Assembly: GCF_029626035.1 (NCBI RefSeq)
Contig: NZ_JARUBE010000003.1
Coordinates: 4,340,001 to 4,404,000 of the forward strand
DNA: 64,000 nt
Source of the DNA: Micromonospora sp. WMMD980
GTDB lineage: Bacteria; Actinomycetota; Actinomycetes; Mycobacteriales; Micromonosporaceae
Reading direction: 5' to 3'
The translations under genes and the position numbers were made by a program. Positions 50,941 to 59,226 of this stretch are shown piece after piece. Each line of letters opens with the position of its first letter. The stretch's first letter is position 1. The notes under the pieces are model-generated. The model did not search any database and was not told where the DNA came from. It worked only from the letters and a program-made list of their open reading frames with translations.

Positions 50941-50959
50941 CCGGGGTGGGGATCCGGCC

Positions 50960-51928
50960 TCAGGCGCCGTCGGAGGAGTGGCCGGGGAAGAGGGGGGCGG
51001 TCGGGTCGATGGCGACGGCCGCGTTGTTGACGGCGGTCGCCGCCTCGCCGAAGCCGGTGGCGATCAGGCGCACCTTGCCCGGATATTCGGTGATGTCGCC
51101 GGCGGCGAACACCCGGGGCAGGTTGGTGGCCATCGCGCTGTCCACCCGGATGTGCCGCCGGTCGAGGTCGAGCCCCCACTCGGCGAGCGGGCCCAGGTCG
51201 GCGGTGAAGCCGAGCGCGGCCACGACGGTGTCCACCGGCAGTGTCTCCGCCGCGCCGCCGCGCACGGTCAGCTCGGCGTCGGTGACGCGTTCCTCGCCGT
51301 GGAGCCGGCTCACCTCGGCGTTGACCACGACCCGCACCGGCAGCCCGCGCACCCGCTCGACGGTGGCGGCGTGCGCCCGGAAGCGGTCCCGCCGATGGGC
51401 AAGCGTCACCGACCGGGCCAGCGGGGCGAGCGTGGCCGCCCAGTCGAAGGCCGAGTCATCGCCGCCGACGATGAGCACGTGCCGGTCGGTCAGCTCGGTC
51501 GGTTGAGGCACGAAATAGACGATGCCGGCGCCGGTGAAGCTCTCCGCGACCGGCAGCGGCCGGGGCGTGAAGCTGCCCAGCCCGCCGGTCACCACCACCG
51601 CGCCGCACGTCAACTGCTCGCCGCCGGCCAGCCCGAGCACCGGCCGCCCGTCGAGGTAGGAGAGCTTCTCCGCGCGCACGCCGAGCAGGTATTCGGGGTG
51701 GAACGGCGCGGCCTGGGCGACCAGGTTCGCGACCAGTTCCCGGCCCTTGACGGCGGGGAAGCCCGCGACGTCGAGGATCAGCTTTTCCGGATACATCGCG
51801 GTGACCTGGCCGCCCGGCTCGGGCAGCGCGTCGACCACGGCCACCGAGAGCCCCCGGAACCCGGCGTAGTAGGCGGCGAAGAGCCCGGCCGGACCGGCAC
51901 CGATCACGGCGACATCGACCTCGCGCAT
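50960..51928 (-). CDS. NAD(P)/FAD-dependent oxidoreductase, ferredoxin-NADP reductase type 2
   Basis: This 322-residue thioredoxin-reductase-like protein has FAD motif VIGAGPAGLFAAYYAG and NAD(P) motif VLIVGGDDSAFDWAATL, and ends with VFAAGDITEYPGKVRLIATGFGEA. No CxxC redox pair is present, so it is not a thioredoxin reductase; it matches the FNR family that reduces ferredoxin or flavodoxin with NADPH. Electron partner not encoded nearby. Confidence 0.9.
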   Translation of the reverse strand: MREVDVAVIGAGPAGLFAAYYAGFRGLSVAVVDALPEPGGQVTAMYPEKLILDVAGFPAVKGRELVANLVAQAAPFHPEYLLGVRAEKLSYLDGRPVLGLAGGEQLTCGAVVVTGGLGSFTPRPLPVAESFTGAGIVYFVPQPTELTDRHVLIVGGDDSAFDWAATLAPLARSVTLAHRRDRFRAHAATVERVRGLPVRVVVNAEVSRLHGEERVTDAELTVRGGAAETLPVDTVVAALGFTADLGPLAEWGLDLDRRHIRVDSAMATNLPRVFAAGDITEYPGKVRLIATGFGEAATAVNNAAVAIDPTAPLFPGHSSDGA

Positions 51929-52035
51929 GGCGTACCGTCACTTTCCGCCCGCGATGGATCAACAGGTGCTGATGCCGACGGTAGGCGGACGGATAGCGGT
52001 GGGCAAGCACGTCCCGCCGTGGGACGAACGCGTCG

Positions 52036-52695
52036 TCAGGGGTAGGTGACCGGCGGTGATCCGAGCCGGTCGTGCGCGCCGGAGTCGGACCGACGGCGGA
52101 ACAGGATCGCCGCGACCACGCCGCCGAGCAGCCCGAACAGGTGGCCCTGCCAGGAGATCCGCTCATCGGTGGGGAGGATGCCCAGCAGTTGCCAGCCGTA
52201 GAGCAGGCCGACGAGGAGCACGACGGCGAAGTTCCACCAGCTTCGCTCCACCACGCCCCTGGTAATCAGGATGCCGAGGTAGCCGAAGATCACCCCGCTC
52301 GCGCCGACCACCACCGAGCTGGGCGATCCGGTGAACCACACGCCCAGGCCGCTGACCAAGATGATCACCGCGGTGGACCGGAGGAAGCGGCGGACGCCGG
52401 CGGCCAGCACGAACGTGCCGAGCAGGATCAGCGGGATGCTGTTGCTGTAGAGGTGGTTCCAGCCGGCGTGCAGGAACGGCGAGAAGAAGACGCCGTCCAG
52501 GCCCTGGATCCGGCGCGGGATGATGCCGGCGGTGACGTCGAGGTTGAGGCGCAGCCCGACGTCGAGCGCCTCGATGAGGAACAGCACCGGCACGACCGCG
52601 CACATCGCGACGAAGGCCCGGCCGAGCGACGCGTAGAACGCGTCGGTGCCGAACCGGTGGGGGTCTGAGCCGCGCGGGCCGTCCTGCCAGGTCAC
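52036..52695 (-). CDS. Rhomboid-family intramembrane serine protease
   Basis: This rhomboid has about six to seven hydrophobic helices. The catalytic serine is in VVGASGVIFGYLG and the histidine in ISWQGHLFGLLGG; HAGWNHLYSN gives the conserved loop histidines. It cleaves membrane proteins within the bilayer. The frame is open to a GTG at 52761, but that codon lies in the stem of the upstream terminator; GTG 52695 (VTWQDGPRG) gives 219 residues and is preferred. Start uncertain. Confidence 0.85.
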   Translation of the reverse strand: MTWQDGPRGSDPHRFGTDAFYASLGRAFVAMCAVVPVLFLIEALDVGLRLNLDVTAGIIPRRIQGLDGVFFSPFLHAGWNHLYSNSIPLILLGTFVLAAGVRRFLRSTAVIILVSGLGVWFTGSPSSVVVGASGVIFGYLGILITRGVVERSWWNFAVVLLVGLLYGWQLLGILPTDERISWQGHLFGLLGGVVAAILFRRRSDSGAHDRLGSPPVTYP

Positions 52696-52747
52696 CCACC
52701 AAGAGCTATCAGTAAACGCGGCCCGCCGCCAGTCGGGGGCTCCATGA

Positions 52748-52786
52748 CGACGGCGGGACACGCGGATCTCCGCGCGTCCCGCCGTC
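52748..52786 (-). terminator. GC-rich hairpin after the transglycosylase gene
   Basis: CGACGGCGGGACACGCGG and CCGCGCGTCCCGCCGTCG are arms with one mismatch, starting 12 nt past the stop at 52798 on the minus strand. Confidence 0.8.
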
Positions 52787-52797
52787 GATCGGGCTGA

Positions 52798-53499
52798 TCA
52801 GTACCAGCCTTCGCTCTGCGACTGCTGCCAGGCGCCGCACGGGGTGTCGTAGCGGCCCTTGATGTAGCCGAGGCCCCACTTGATCTGGGTGGCCGGGTTG
52901 GTCCGCCAGTCGTCGGCCACCGAGCTCATCTTGCTGCCCGGCACGGCCTGCGGAATCCCGTATGCGCCGGAGCTGCTGTTCGAGGCCTTCGAGTTCCAGC
53001 CGCTCTCCTTCGTCCAGAGGCGGTCCAGACAGGGGAACTGGTCGATCTCGAAGCCCTTGTCGAGCATGATGGCGCAGCCGACCTTGCGGTTGCCGCTGTA
53101 TTCCGCGCACGAGGCCGGGATCGGACCGTCGTACGGCTTCGACTTGGCCTCGGCTGTCGCCTTGGCCTCGGCCTCCGCCGCGTCCCGCTCCTTCTTGCGG
53201 CTCGCGGCGGCCGCCTCGGCCGCCTTGGCGCGCTCGGCGGCCTCCTTCGCCGCCGCCGCGGCCCGCAGCTTCGCCTGGTATTCCGCGGCCCGCTGCTTCG
53301 ACGACCGCAGGCGATGGTCGGCCTGCCGTTCGCGCTGGTAGGTGTATTCAGCCTGGTCGACCTGACGGCCGACCTGCGCGGTCAGGCCCTGCTGCTGGGT
53401 CTGACGATCTTCGCCCAGGTAGAAACCGCCGGCGACCCCCACGGAGAGCAGGGCGACAGCGGCGGTACGGGCGCCGAACCGGCTCCACAGCCGACTCAC
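52798..53499 (-). CDS. Secreted lytic-transglycosylase-like protein with coiled-coil stalk
   Basis: This 233-residue protein has an N-terminal hydrophobic segment (residues 12-30), probably a signal anchor. A long Ala/Glu/Lys coiled coil (about 50-135) follows. The C-terminal SLT-like domain has LWTKESGWNSKASNSSSGAYG with the catalytic Glu, then GIPQAVPGSKM and QIKWGLGYIKGRY. These features match actinobacterial murein transglycosylases. GTG 53499 has AAGGGAAA upstream. Expression is probably controlled by the riboswitch-like leader upstream. Confidence 0.88.
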   Translation of the reverse strand: MSRLWSRFGARTAAVALLSVGVAGGFYLGEDRQTQQQGLTAQVGRQVDQAEYTYQRERQADHRLRSSKQRAAEYQAKLRAAAAAKEAAERAKAAEAAAASRKKERDAAEAEAKATAEAKSKPYDGPIPASCAEYSGNRKVGCAIMLDKGFEIDQFPCLDRLWTKESGWNSKASNSSSGAYGIPQAVPGSKMSSVADDWRTNPATQIKWGLGYIKGRYDTPCGAWQQSQSEGWY

Positions 53500-53504
53500 G
53501 AAGT

Positions 53505-53660
53505 TTCCCTTCGTCGGAGGCAGGGACACGGCACCATGCGGGCCGAGATCGGCCGCGCCCGGGTGCCGCGAGCGCACCGACCCACCGGTCTTCACCGGCG
53601 CTCGTGGCTCCCGCCGTCCGTGGCGGAGAAGGCTCGACGAGTTCCCGGTGTGAATGGGAC
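53505..53660 (-). ncRNA. Probable c-di-AMP (ydaO/yuaA) riboswitch
   Basis: On the minus strand the leader has GGGAGCCA followed by CGGTGAAGAC, stems ACGAGCGC/GCGCTCG, and further GC-rich pairing. The order and words resemble the GGGgAcCCA and GGGGUGAAUC blocks of ydaO riboswitches. These are known to precede transglycosylase and Rpf genes in actinobacteria. A covariance-model search was not possible; the boundaries are approximate. Confidence 0.55.
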
Positions 53661-53791
53661 TCCAGTCACTGGAGTTGTCGGTGACGCTCGATGGACACCA
53701 TCGCGCACGGTGAGGCCGGTGGGAAATCACCGAGGACAAAAGTGATTTGCGCCACACCTAAAATGCTGATGAAGTCGGACAAAAAGGTGCC

Positions 53792-55198
53792 TCAGCTCGG
53801 GATGTCCTCCAGCAGGTCGGTGACCATCGCGGCGATCGGAGATCGCTCCGATCGGCTGAGGGTGACGTGCGCGAAGAGCGGATGCCCCTTCAACGCCTCG
53901 ATCACCGCGGTCACCCCGTCGTGCCTGCCGACCCGGAGGTTGTCGCGCTGTGCCACGTCGTGGGTGAGCACCACGCGCGAGCCCTGGCCGATCCGGGAGA
54001 GCACGGTGAGCAGCACCCCCCGCTCCAACGACTGGGCCTCGTCGACGATGACGAACGCGTCGTGCAGGCTCCGACCCCGGATGTGGGTGAGCGGCAGCAC
54101 CTCCAGCAGCCCGCGCGAGGTGACCTCCTCCAGCACGTTCTCGTGCATCACCGCGCCCAGCGTGTCGAAGACGGCCTGCGCCCAGGGCGACATCTTCTCC
54201 GACTCCGAGCCGGGCAGGTAGCCCAACTCCTGGCCGCCGACCGCGTAGAGCGGGCGGAAGACGATCACCTTCTTGTGCCGGCGGCGCTCCATCACCGCCT
54301 CCAGGCCGGCACAGAGGGCCAGCGCGGACTTGCCGGTGCCGGCCCGGCCCCCCATCGAGACGATCCCGATCGACTCGTCGAGCAGCAGGTCCAGCGCGAC
54401 CCGCTGCTCCGCCGACCGCCCGTGCAGGCCGAACGCCTCCCGGTCGCCGCGGACCAGCCGCACCGTCTTGTCGGGCAGCACGCGGCCGAGCGCCGAGCCC
54501 CGCGCCGAGTGCAGCACCAGCCCGGTGTGGCAGGGCAGCCCGGCGGCGGCGTCGCAGTCCAACGCGTCGCCCGCGTACAACCGACCGATCTCCTCCTCGG
54601 TCAGCTCCAGCTCGGCCATCCCGGTCCAGGTCGGGTCGCTGGCCTGGCCGTGCCGGTACTCGTCGGCGCGCAGGCCGACCGACGCCGCCTTCACCCGCAG
54701 CGGCATGTCCTTGCTGACCAGCGTCACCTCACGACCCTCGGCGGCGAGGTTGAGCGCCACCGAGAGGATCCGGGCGTCGTTCGACTCGTTTCGGAAACCG
54801 GGCGGCAGCACGCCGTCGTCGGTGTGGTTGAGCTCCACCCGCAGCGTGCCGCCCTGCTCGTTGGCGGGCACCGGCCGGTCCAGCCGGCCGTGCCGCACCC
54901 GCAGCTCGTCCAGCATGCGGAGCGACTGGCGGGCGAACCACCCCAGCTCGGGATGGTGCCGCTTGCCCTCCAACTCGGAGATGACCACCAGCGGCAGCAC
55001 CACCTCGTGCTCGGCGAAGCGGTGGAACGCCGCCGGGTCGGAGAGCAGGACGGAGGTGTCCAGCACGAAGGCCGGGCCCGCTGGTCGAGGCTCCTCGGCG
55101 GCAGCGGCGGCGGCACGCCGGCTGCGGGTGGTCCGGCGGGTGGTGGCGGTCGAGGCCGGGGTCTGGTCGGCACCGGCGGGGGTACGGCGAGTGGTCAC
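53792..55198 (-). CDS. PIN-PhoH fusion protein (PhoH2-type)
   Basis: This 468-residue protein has an Ala/Arg/Thr-rich N-terminus (1-40), a PIN ribonuclease domain (about 43-185, first acidic residue Asp47 in FVLDTSVLL) and a PhoH ATPase domain (about 255-468) with Walker [13 protein letters not shown] and [12 protein letters not shown]. In mycobacteria, PhoH2 proteins with this layout act as RNA helicase/ribonucleases. GTG start. A hairpin belonging to the upstream gene lies at 55411. Confidence 0.9.
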   Translation of the reverse strand: MTTRRTPAGADQTPASTATTRRTTRSRRAAAAAAEEPRPAGPAFVLDTSVLLSDPAAFHRFAEHEVVLPLVVISELEGKRHHPELGWFARQSLRMLDELRVRHGRLDRPVPANEQGGTLRVELNHTDDGVLPPGFRNESNDARILSVALNLAAEGREVTLVSKDMPLRVKAASVGLRADEYRHGQASDPTWTGMAELELTEEEIGRLYAGDALDCDAAAGLPCHTGLVLHSARGSALGRVLPDKTVRLVRGDREAFGLHGRSAEQRVALDLLLDESIGIVSMGGRAGTGKSALALCAGLEAVMERRRHKKVIVFRPLYAVGGQELGYLPGSESEKMSPWAQAVFDTLGAVMHENVLEEVTSRGLLEVLPLTHIRGRSLHDAFVIVDEAQSLERGVLLTVLSRIGQGSRVVLTHDVAQRDNLRVGRHDGVTAVIEALKGHPLFAHVTLSRSERSPIAAMVTDLLEDIPS

Positions 55199-55410
55199 AG
55201 GCCTGCTCCGCGGATGGGCACCCGGCCACCCGAGTTCCGCCTCTTCCGGTGCCCGGCGGACACGGGGTCGGATGCGGGCCCCGTGCGCGAGGTCGCAGGT
55301 CCGGGCTGTCCGGCTGGCCCGGGAAAACCCCGTGCCATGCCTAGACGCTAATCCCCGTCGGCCCGCGCGGCTAGGGGTCCGGATGGATCACCGATGAACA
55401 CCGGAGAAAG

Positions 55411-55447
55411 CGGCCGGGATGCCTGCCCCCTGCGCGCATCCCGGCCG
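55411..55447 (-). terminator. GC-rich hairpin downstream of the small membrane-protein gene
   Basis: CGGCCGGGATGC (55411-55422) and GCATCCCGGCCG (55436-55447) are perfect 12-bp arms, 13 nt past the stop at 55460 on the minus strand. The remaining sequence 55199-55410 shows no gene. Confidence 0.8.
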
Positions 55448-55459
55448 GTCAGGAGGGCC

Positions 55460-55873
55460 TCAGCCGGGACGGCGAACCAGGGTTCCCACCCTGGGCCCGG
55501 CGGCCGCCGAGGTGAACGAGGAACCGGTGTACGTGGTGCCGGCGCGGGCGGCCGGCCCGCCGAGCTGAGCGGTCGCGGTGACCCGCACGGCCGGGGCTCC
55601 GGGGCGGGCGGCGACGGCCGCCGGCACGACGGTGCCGTCGAACGGCATGGCCGTCGTCACCCCGCTCGGCGCCGGTCCGGACAGCGCCGAGGCGATGGCG
55701 GCCTGGGCGTCTCGTCGCCTACGGTTCCAGGCGCCCCGGTCGCCGTCGAAGTAGCCCTGGCGGTAGCCGAACCGGTAGCCGATCCGGTAGCTGAGCTGGC
55801 CGTGCAGCCGGCCGGCGGCATAGCAGGTGGAGCCGAGCACCAGCACGAGCACGACGGCGAGGAAGGGGCTCAC
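55460..55873 (-). CDS. Small membrane protein of unknown function
   Basis: This 137-residue protein begins with a hydrophobic helix (VSPFLAVVLVLVLGSTCYAAG) followed by a Tyr/Arg/Gly-rich strip, LSYRIGYRFGYRQGYFDGD, which gives a YRxGY repeat next to the membrane. The C-terminal 70 residues are Ala/Thr/Gly-rich, without motif. The GTG start overlaps the stop of the 113-residue upstream gene. Function unknown. Confidence 0.62.
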   Translation of the reverse strand: MSPFLAVVLVLVLGSTCYAAGRLHGQLSYRIGYRFGYRQGYFDGDRGAWNRRRRDAQAAIASALSGPAPSGVTTAMPFDGTVVPAAVAARPGAPAVRVTATAQLGGPAARAGTTYTGSSFTSAAAGPRVGTLVRRPG

Positions 55874-56211
55874 CGCTCGTCCGCCCCGGGCAACGGGTCG
55901 ACCACCAGGAGCCGCTCCAGGTCGTCGGTGCTGACCTCCTCGACCAGCTCGACGCTGATCCGGCACCCGTCGAGGATCACCTCGGCGACGGACGCCCGGC
56001 GGATCTCGCCGCCGGAGTCGTAGACCCGCACGCTCAGTTCGGGACAGCCGAGATGGGTACGCCAGGCGTCCCACTCGGCGCGGTCACCGACGCTCATCGA
56101 GAGGTAACGGCAGCCTCGGGCGAGGTAGAGGCGCCACGGGGCGCTCAACCCGGCGGAGACTCCCTCCGCGATCAGGCCGAACGCCTGGGCGCGGGTCGCG
56201 AGCTCGGTCAC
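55870..56211 (-). CDS. Small conserved hypothetical protein
   Basis: This 113-residue protein is predicted alpha/beta: ATRAQAFGLIAEGVSAGLS, CRYLSMSVGDRAEWDAWRTHLG and VAEVILDGCRISVELVEEV. No family is recognised. It overlaps the next gene, a small membrane protein, by four bases, so the two probably work together. Upstream is a control region rich in CGTGACA words, divergent from an XRE-type regulator gene. Confidence 0.65.
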   Translation of the reverse strand: MTELATRAQAFGLIAEGVSAGLSAPWRLYLARGCRYLSMSVGDRAEWDAWRTHLGCPELSVRVYDSGGEIRRASVAEVILDGCRISVELVEEVSTDDLERLLVVDPLPGADER

Positions 56212-56463
56212 GAAACCCCCTCCGCAACCGCGGAGTGACGCATGTGAGCACTCGTCGTCTCAAGCACGTGACACACCGTAAGTTGTCTCATGAGCGTGAC
56301 AGTATCAGCTTTTCGTTTGTTTGCCGCCGTACTGGCGTCTATCTATTCTGCCCGGGTGGGACCCCTCAGAAGCAGCCCCGGATCGTTTACCGAAGAATCC
56401 GGACTAGCGTCACGTCGGCGTGACAACAGCGCGCCGAGTCACCCCCCGACGACCGCCGGGTCG

Positions 56464-56469
56464 TACCGT
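56464..56469 (+). promoter_or_regulatory. -10 box of the XRE-type regulator gene
   Basis: TACCGT ends 7 nt before GTG 56476. The same hexamer and spacing are used at 20460 before another small HTH gene. CGTGACA occurs three times upstream (56267, 56295, 56419). Confidence 0.5.
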
Positions 56470-56475
56470 CACGGG

Positions 56476-56916
56476 GTGAGTGAGACGACCAGCGCACGGA
56501 AGATCGCTTTCGCCACCTTCGTCCGCCGGGCGCTCGACGACGCCCGCGCCATGCGGGCCTGGAGCGGCACCGAGGTCTCCCGGCGCACCGGCGTCTCCCG
56601 CCAGACCATCAACCGCTGGGTGCGCGGCGACTGGGCCAGCGACCCGGAGGCCGAACGCGTGGTCGCGTTCTGCGAAGGGCTCGGGCTCGACCCGGCGGCC
56701 GCGTTCACGGCGCTCGGGTGGGACCGGACGACCGGCCCCCGGGCCGCACCCGCCCCGCCACCGATGGACCCGGACGTCGAGGCGTTGCTGCGTCGACTGG
56801 TGGACTCGAACGTCTCCGACGCGGAGAAGTTCCACATTCGAGAAACCATTCGTTACCTCGCGTATCGCCCGACTCTCCCGCACGATGTCCGAAATAGAGG
56901 GAAACAGGCGGGGTAG
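56476..56916 (+). CDS. XRE-type helix-turn-helix regulator
   Basis: This 146-residue protein has a helix-turn-helix at about residues 15-60 (WSGTEVSRRTGVSRQTINRWVRG, with NRWVRGDW matching the recognition helix). A C-terminal region ends in a helix with VEALLRRLVDSNVSDAEKFHIRETI. The open frame upstream to ATG 56290 has no HTH homology and crosses the promoter, so GTG 56476 is chosen. Likely regulates the divergent small genes; ligand unknown. Confidence 0.8.
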   Translation: MSETTSARKIAFATFVRRALDDARAMRAWSGTEVSRRTGVSRQTINRWVRGDWASDPEAERVVAFCEGLGLDPAAAFTALGWDRTTGPRAAPAPPPMDPDVEALLRRLVDSNVSDAEKFHIRETIRYLAYRPTLPHDVRNRGKQAG

Positions 56917-57079
56917 TTCCTCAGATGGCGAAAGAACGGAAGGTCAGTCCCGATCGTTTCGCCTCGGGGACGGATCGGACCCGCTAGCGTCCACGTTTGT
57001 ACTGCTAAGGGCTCGTCGTCGGCGGGGGGACGGGACACAGCCGAACCCAGCCCTGCGGGACAGAAGGAGGGGTCTGTCC

Positions 57080-57433
57080 ATGACCCTGAAATGGTTGGCA
57101 GTCGTGGTCGCGGTGGTGTCGGTGACATCCTGCGTGACCGGCAACGTGGTGGTCGGCGTGCTGAACGGCGGGCAGCTTCCCCTGGTCGTCAATCTCCTCG
57201 CGCTCACCACGGCCGGCACAGCGGTGATCCTCGCCGTCGTCGCCGAGTTGCACGACCGGCTCAACGACCGGGTCAGCGCGCTCACCGAGTTCCTGGTGGC
57301 GCGGCTCAACGAGATCGAGGCGCACACCGGCGACCGGAACACCGGCTTCGTGGAGGGCTATCTGCTCAGCCACGGGCAGGAAGCGGCCGTGGTGCCGTTC
57401 GGGCGCCGGGGACGAGGAGCCGCCGAACGCTGA
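57080..57433 (+). CDS. Small membrane protein, two helices
   Basis: This 117-residue protein has two hydrophobic helices (residues 4-28 and 35-57) and a cytoplasmic C-terminal tail with an amphipathic helix, HDRLNDRVSALTEFLVARLNEI, and GFVEGYLL. AAGGAGG precedes the ATG by 9 nt, so start assignment is firm. No family is recognised. It follows the XRE regulator and precedes otsB on the same strand. Confidence 0.7.
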   Translation: MTLKWLAVVVAVVSVTSCVTGNVVVGVLNGGQLPLVVNLLALTTAGTAVILAVVAELHDRLNDRVSALTEFLVARLNEIEAHTGDRNTGFVEGYLLSHGQEAAVVPFGRRGRGAAER

Positions 57434-57491
57434 CCCCCTACGTCGCCCCCGACGTCACATCTCGGCCACGAATACGCCGCCCGGCGCGGGG

Positions 57492-57497
57492 TACGCT
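57492..57497 (+). promoter_or_regulatory. -10 box of the otsB promoter
   Basis: TACGCT ends 8 nt before the GTG at 57505; no ribosome site intervenes. Confidence 0.5.
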
Positions 57498-57504
57498 GTC
57501 GCGC

Positions 57505-58326
57505 GTGCCGCCGTTGAATCTCAATCAGCCGTCGAAGACTCCGTTGGACGCCGAGCACGCCTGGCGTGCCACCGCCGCCCGCGCGGGCGACGTCGTGCTC
57601 TTCTTCGACTTCGACGGCACGCTCGCGCCGGTCGACGACGATCCCACCGCGGTCCGGCCGACGCCGAAGGTGCTCGCCGCACTGGAGGCGCTCGCCCCGC
57701 GCGTACGCCGGATCGCCATCGTCTCCGCGCGCCCGGTCGAGTTCCTCCGCGACCATCTCGGCGGCCTCGACGGCGTCGACCTCTACGGGCTCTACGGCCT
57801 GGAGCACAGCCACTCCGGCGGCGAGACGGTCACCGAGCCGGCCGCGCTGCCCTGGGTGCCGACCATGGCCGAGCTGGCCCAACAGGCCGAGGCCGAGCTG
57901 CCGCCCGGCGCCCTGGTCGAGTTCAAGCGGCTCTCCGTGGCGCTGCACTGGCGCACCGCTCCGCAGCTCGGCGACGTGGTGCAGGAGTGGGGCCGGGCCC
58001 GGGCCGAGCGGCTGGGCCTGCGCTGCCAGGCCGGCCGCATGGTGCTGGAGCTGAAGCCCCCGGTCGACCGGGACAAGGGCATGGTCATCGGCGAGACGGT
58101 CCGGGACGCCGGCGGCGCCTGGTACTTCGGCGACGACGTCTCCGACATCAAGGCGTTCGCCGCGCTGCGCGCCCGCGCCGCCACCGACCCCGACTTCCTC
58201 GGCGTATGCGTGGCCGTCGCCAACCCGGAGACCGGCCACGAGGTCGCCGACGCCGCCGACCTCACCCTCGACTCCCCCGCCGCCCTGGGCGACTTCCTCA
58301 CCGCCGCCCTGCCCCACCTCTCCTGA
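57505..58326 (+). CDS. otsB: Trehalose-6-phosphate phosphatase
   Basis: This 273-residue HAD phosphatase dephosphorylates trehalose 6-phosphate. The nucleophile motif is FFDFDGTLAP near residue 33, then SARPVEFL and the final GDDVSDIKAF metal-binding motif, with the cap LKPPVDRDKGM. OtsA is not in this window. Leaderless GTG start. Converges with the uppS gene across a family A palindrome. Confidence 0.93.
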   Translation: MPPLNLNQPSKTPLDAEHAWRATAARAGDVVLFFDFDGTLAPVDDDPTAVRPTPKVLAALEALAPRVRRIAIVSARPVEFLRDHLGGLDGVDLYGLYGLEHSHSGGETVTEPAALPWVPTMAELAQQAEAELPPGALVEFKRLSVALHWRTAPQLGDVVQEWGRARAERLGLRCQAGRMVLELKPPVDRDKGMVIGETVRDAGGAWYFGDDVSDIKAFAALRARAATDPDFLGVCVAVANPETGHEVADAADLTLDSPAALGDFLTAALPHLS

Positions 58327-58344
58327 CCCGACCTACCCCACCCG

Positions 58345-58410
58345 CGATCTTGCACTTGCCCCGACAAATGGCGCACATGCCTCATTCGGCGGGCCGAAGG
58401 TGCAAGATCG
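58345..58410. repeat. Palindrome family A, copy 2
   Basis: CGATCTTGCAC and GTGCAAGATCG form perfect 11-bp arms around a GC-rich interior of 44 nt. Same outer word as the copy at 28183-28251. It lies between convergent stops (otsB and uppS). Confidence 0.85.
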
Positions 58411-58424
58411 GCGAGGGGCGGGGG

Positions 58425-59195
58425 TCAGACGCCGTAGCGGCGTTGGCGGGTGGCGTAGGAGCGCAGGGCGCGGAGGAAGTCGACCTTGCGGAAGTCGGGC
58501 CAGTTCAGCTCGCAGAAGTAGAACTCCGAGTGCGCGCTCTGCCAGAGCATGAAGCCGGAGAGGCGCTGCTCGCCGCTGGTCCGGATGATCAGGTCGGGGT
58601 CGGGCAGGCCCTTGGTGTAGAGGTGCTCCGAGATGTCGTCGACGTCGATCGTGGTGGCCAACTCCTCCAGCGTGCCGCCCCGCGCCGCGTGCTCCAGCAG
58701 CAGCGAGCGGACCGCGTCGGCGATCTCGCGCCGGCCGCCGTACCCCACGGCGATGTTGACCTGGGCCCCGCCGTCGCGGTCCCGGGTGCGCTCGGCGGCG
58801 CTCTTCAGCGCGGCCGCGTGCTGCGCCGGCAGCACGTCGAGCGCGCCCACCATCCGCAGCCGCCAGGGGTTGCCCTCCTCGGCCAGCTCGCTGGTCAGGT
58901 CCTCGATGATCTGGAGCAGCGGGTCCAGCTCGGCGGCCGGCCGGGAGAGGTTGTCGGTGGAGAGCAGCCAGAGCGTGACGTGCCCGACGCCGGCCGCGTC
59001 GCACCAGCGCAGCAGCTCCTTGATCCGCTCGGCGCCCATCCGGTGGCCGTCGTTCGGATCGACGAAGCCCATCTCCCGGGCCCACCTGCGGTTGCCGTCG
59101 CACATCACGCCGACGTGCGCGGGCACGGGCTTGCCCGCGAGCTTCGCCGTCAGCCGGCGCTCGTACACGGAGTAGAGAAGTTTCCGCAGAGTCAT
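58425..59195 (-). CDS. uppS: cis-prenyltransferase (isoprenyl transferase, UppS-like)
   Basis: This 256-residue enzyme extends allylic diphosphates with cis-isopentenyl units to make polyprenyl carriers. The catalytic Asp33 is in VGVMCDGNRRWA. The C-terminal IRTSGEQRLSGFMLWQSAHS and FYFCELNWPDF are standard. Actinobacteria often carry two such enzymes, one short-chain (Z,E-farnesyl) and one long-chain; which is present here cannot be told. AAGGTG precedes the ATG. Functionally linked to ispH in this window through the MEP product. Confidence 0.92.
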   Translation of the reverse strand: MTLRKLLYSVYERRLTAKLAGKPVPAHVGVMCDGNRRWAREMGFVDPNDGHRMGAERIKELLRWCDAAGVGHVTLWLLSTDNLSRPAAELDPLLQIIEDLTSELAEEGNPWRLRMVGALDVLPAQHAAALKSAAERTRDRDGGAQVNIAVGYGGRREIADAVRSLLLEHAARGGTLEELATTIDVDDISEHLYTKGLPDPDLIIRTSGEQRLSGFMLWQSAHSEFYFCELNWPDFRKVDFLRALRSYATRQRRYGV

Positions 59196-59226
59196 CACCT
59201 TGCAGGGTAGCGACCCGCGGGAAAGA

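Noticed and set aside
56290..56475. Upstream ATG start for the XRE regulator
   Set aside because: The added 62 residues show no domain and cross a -10 box that ends 7 nt before GTG 56476.
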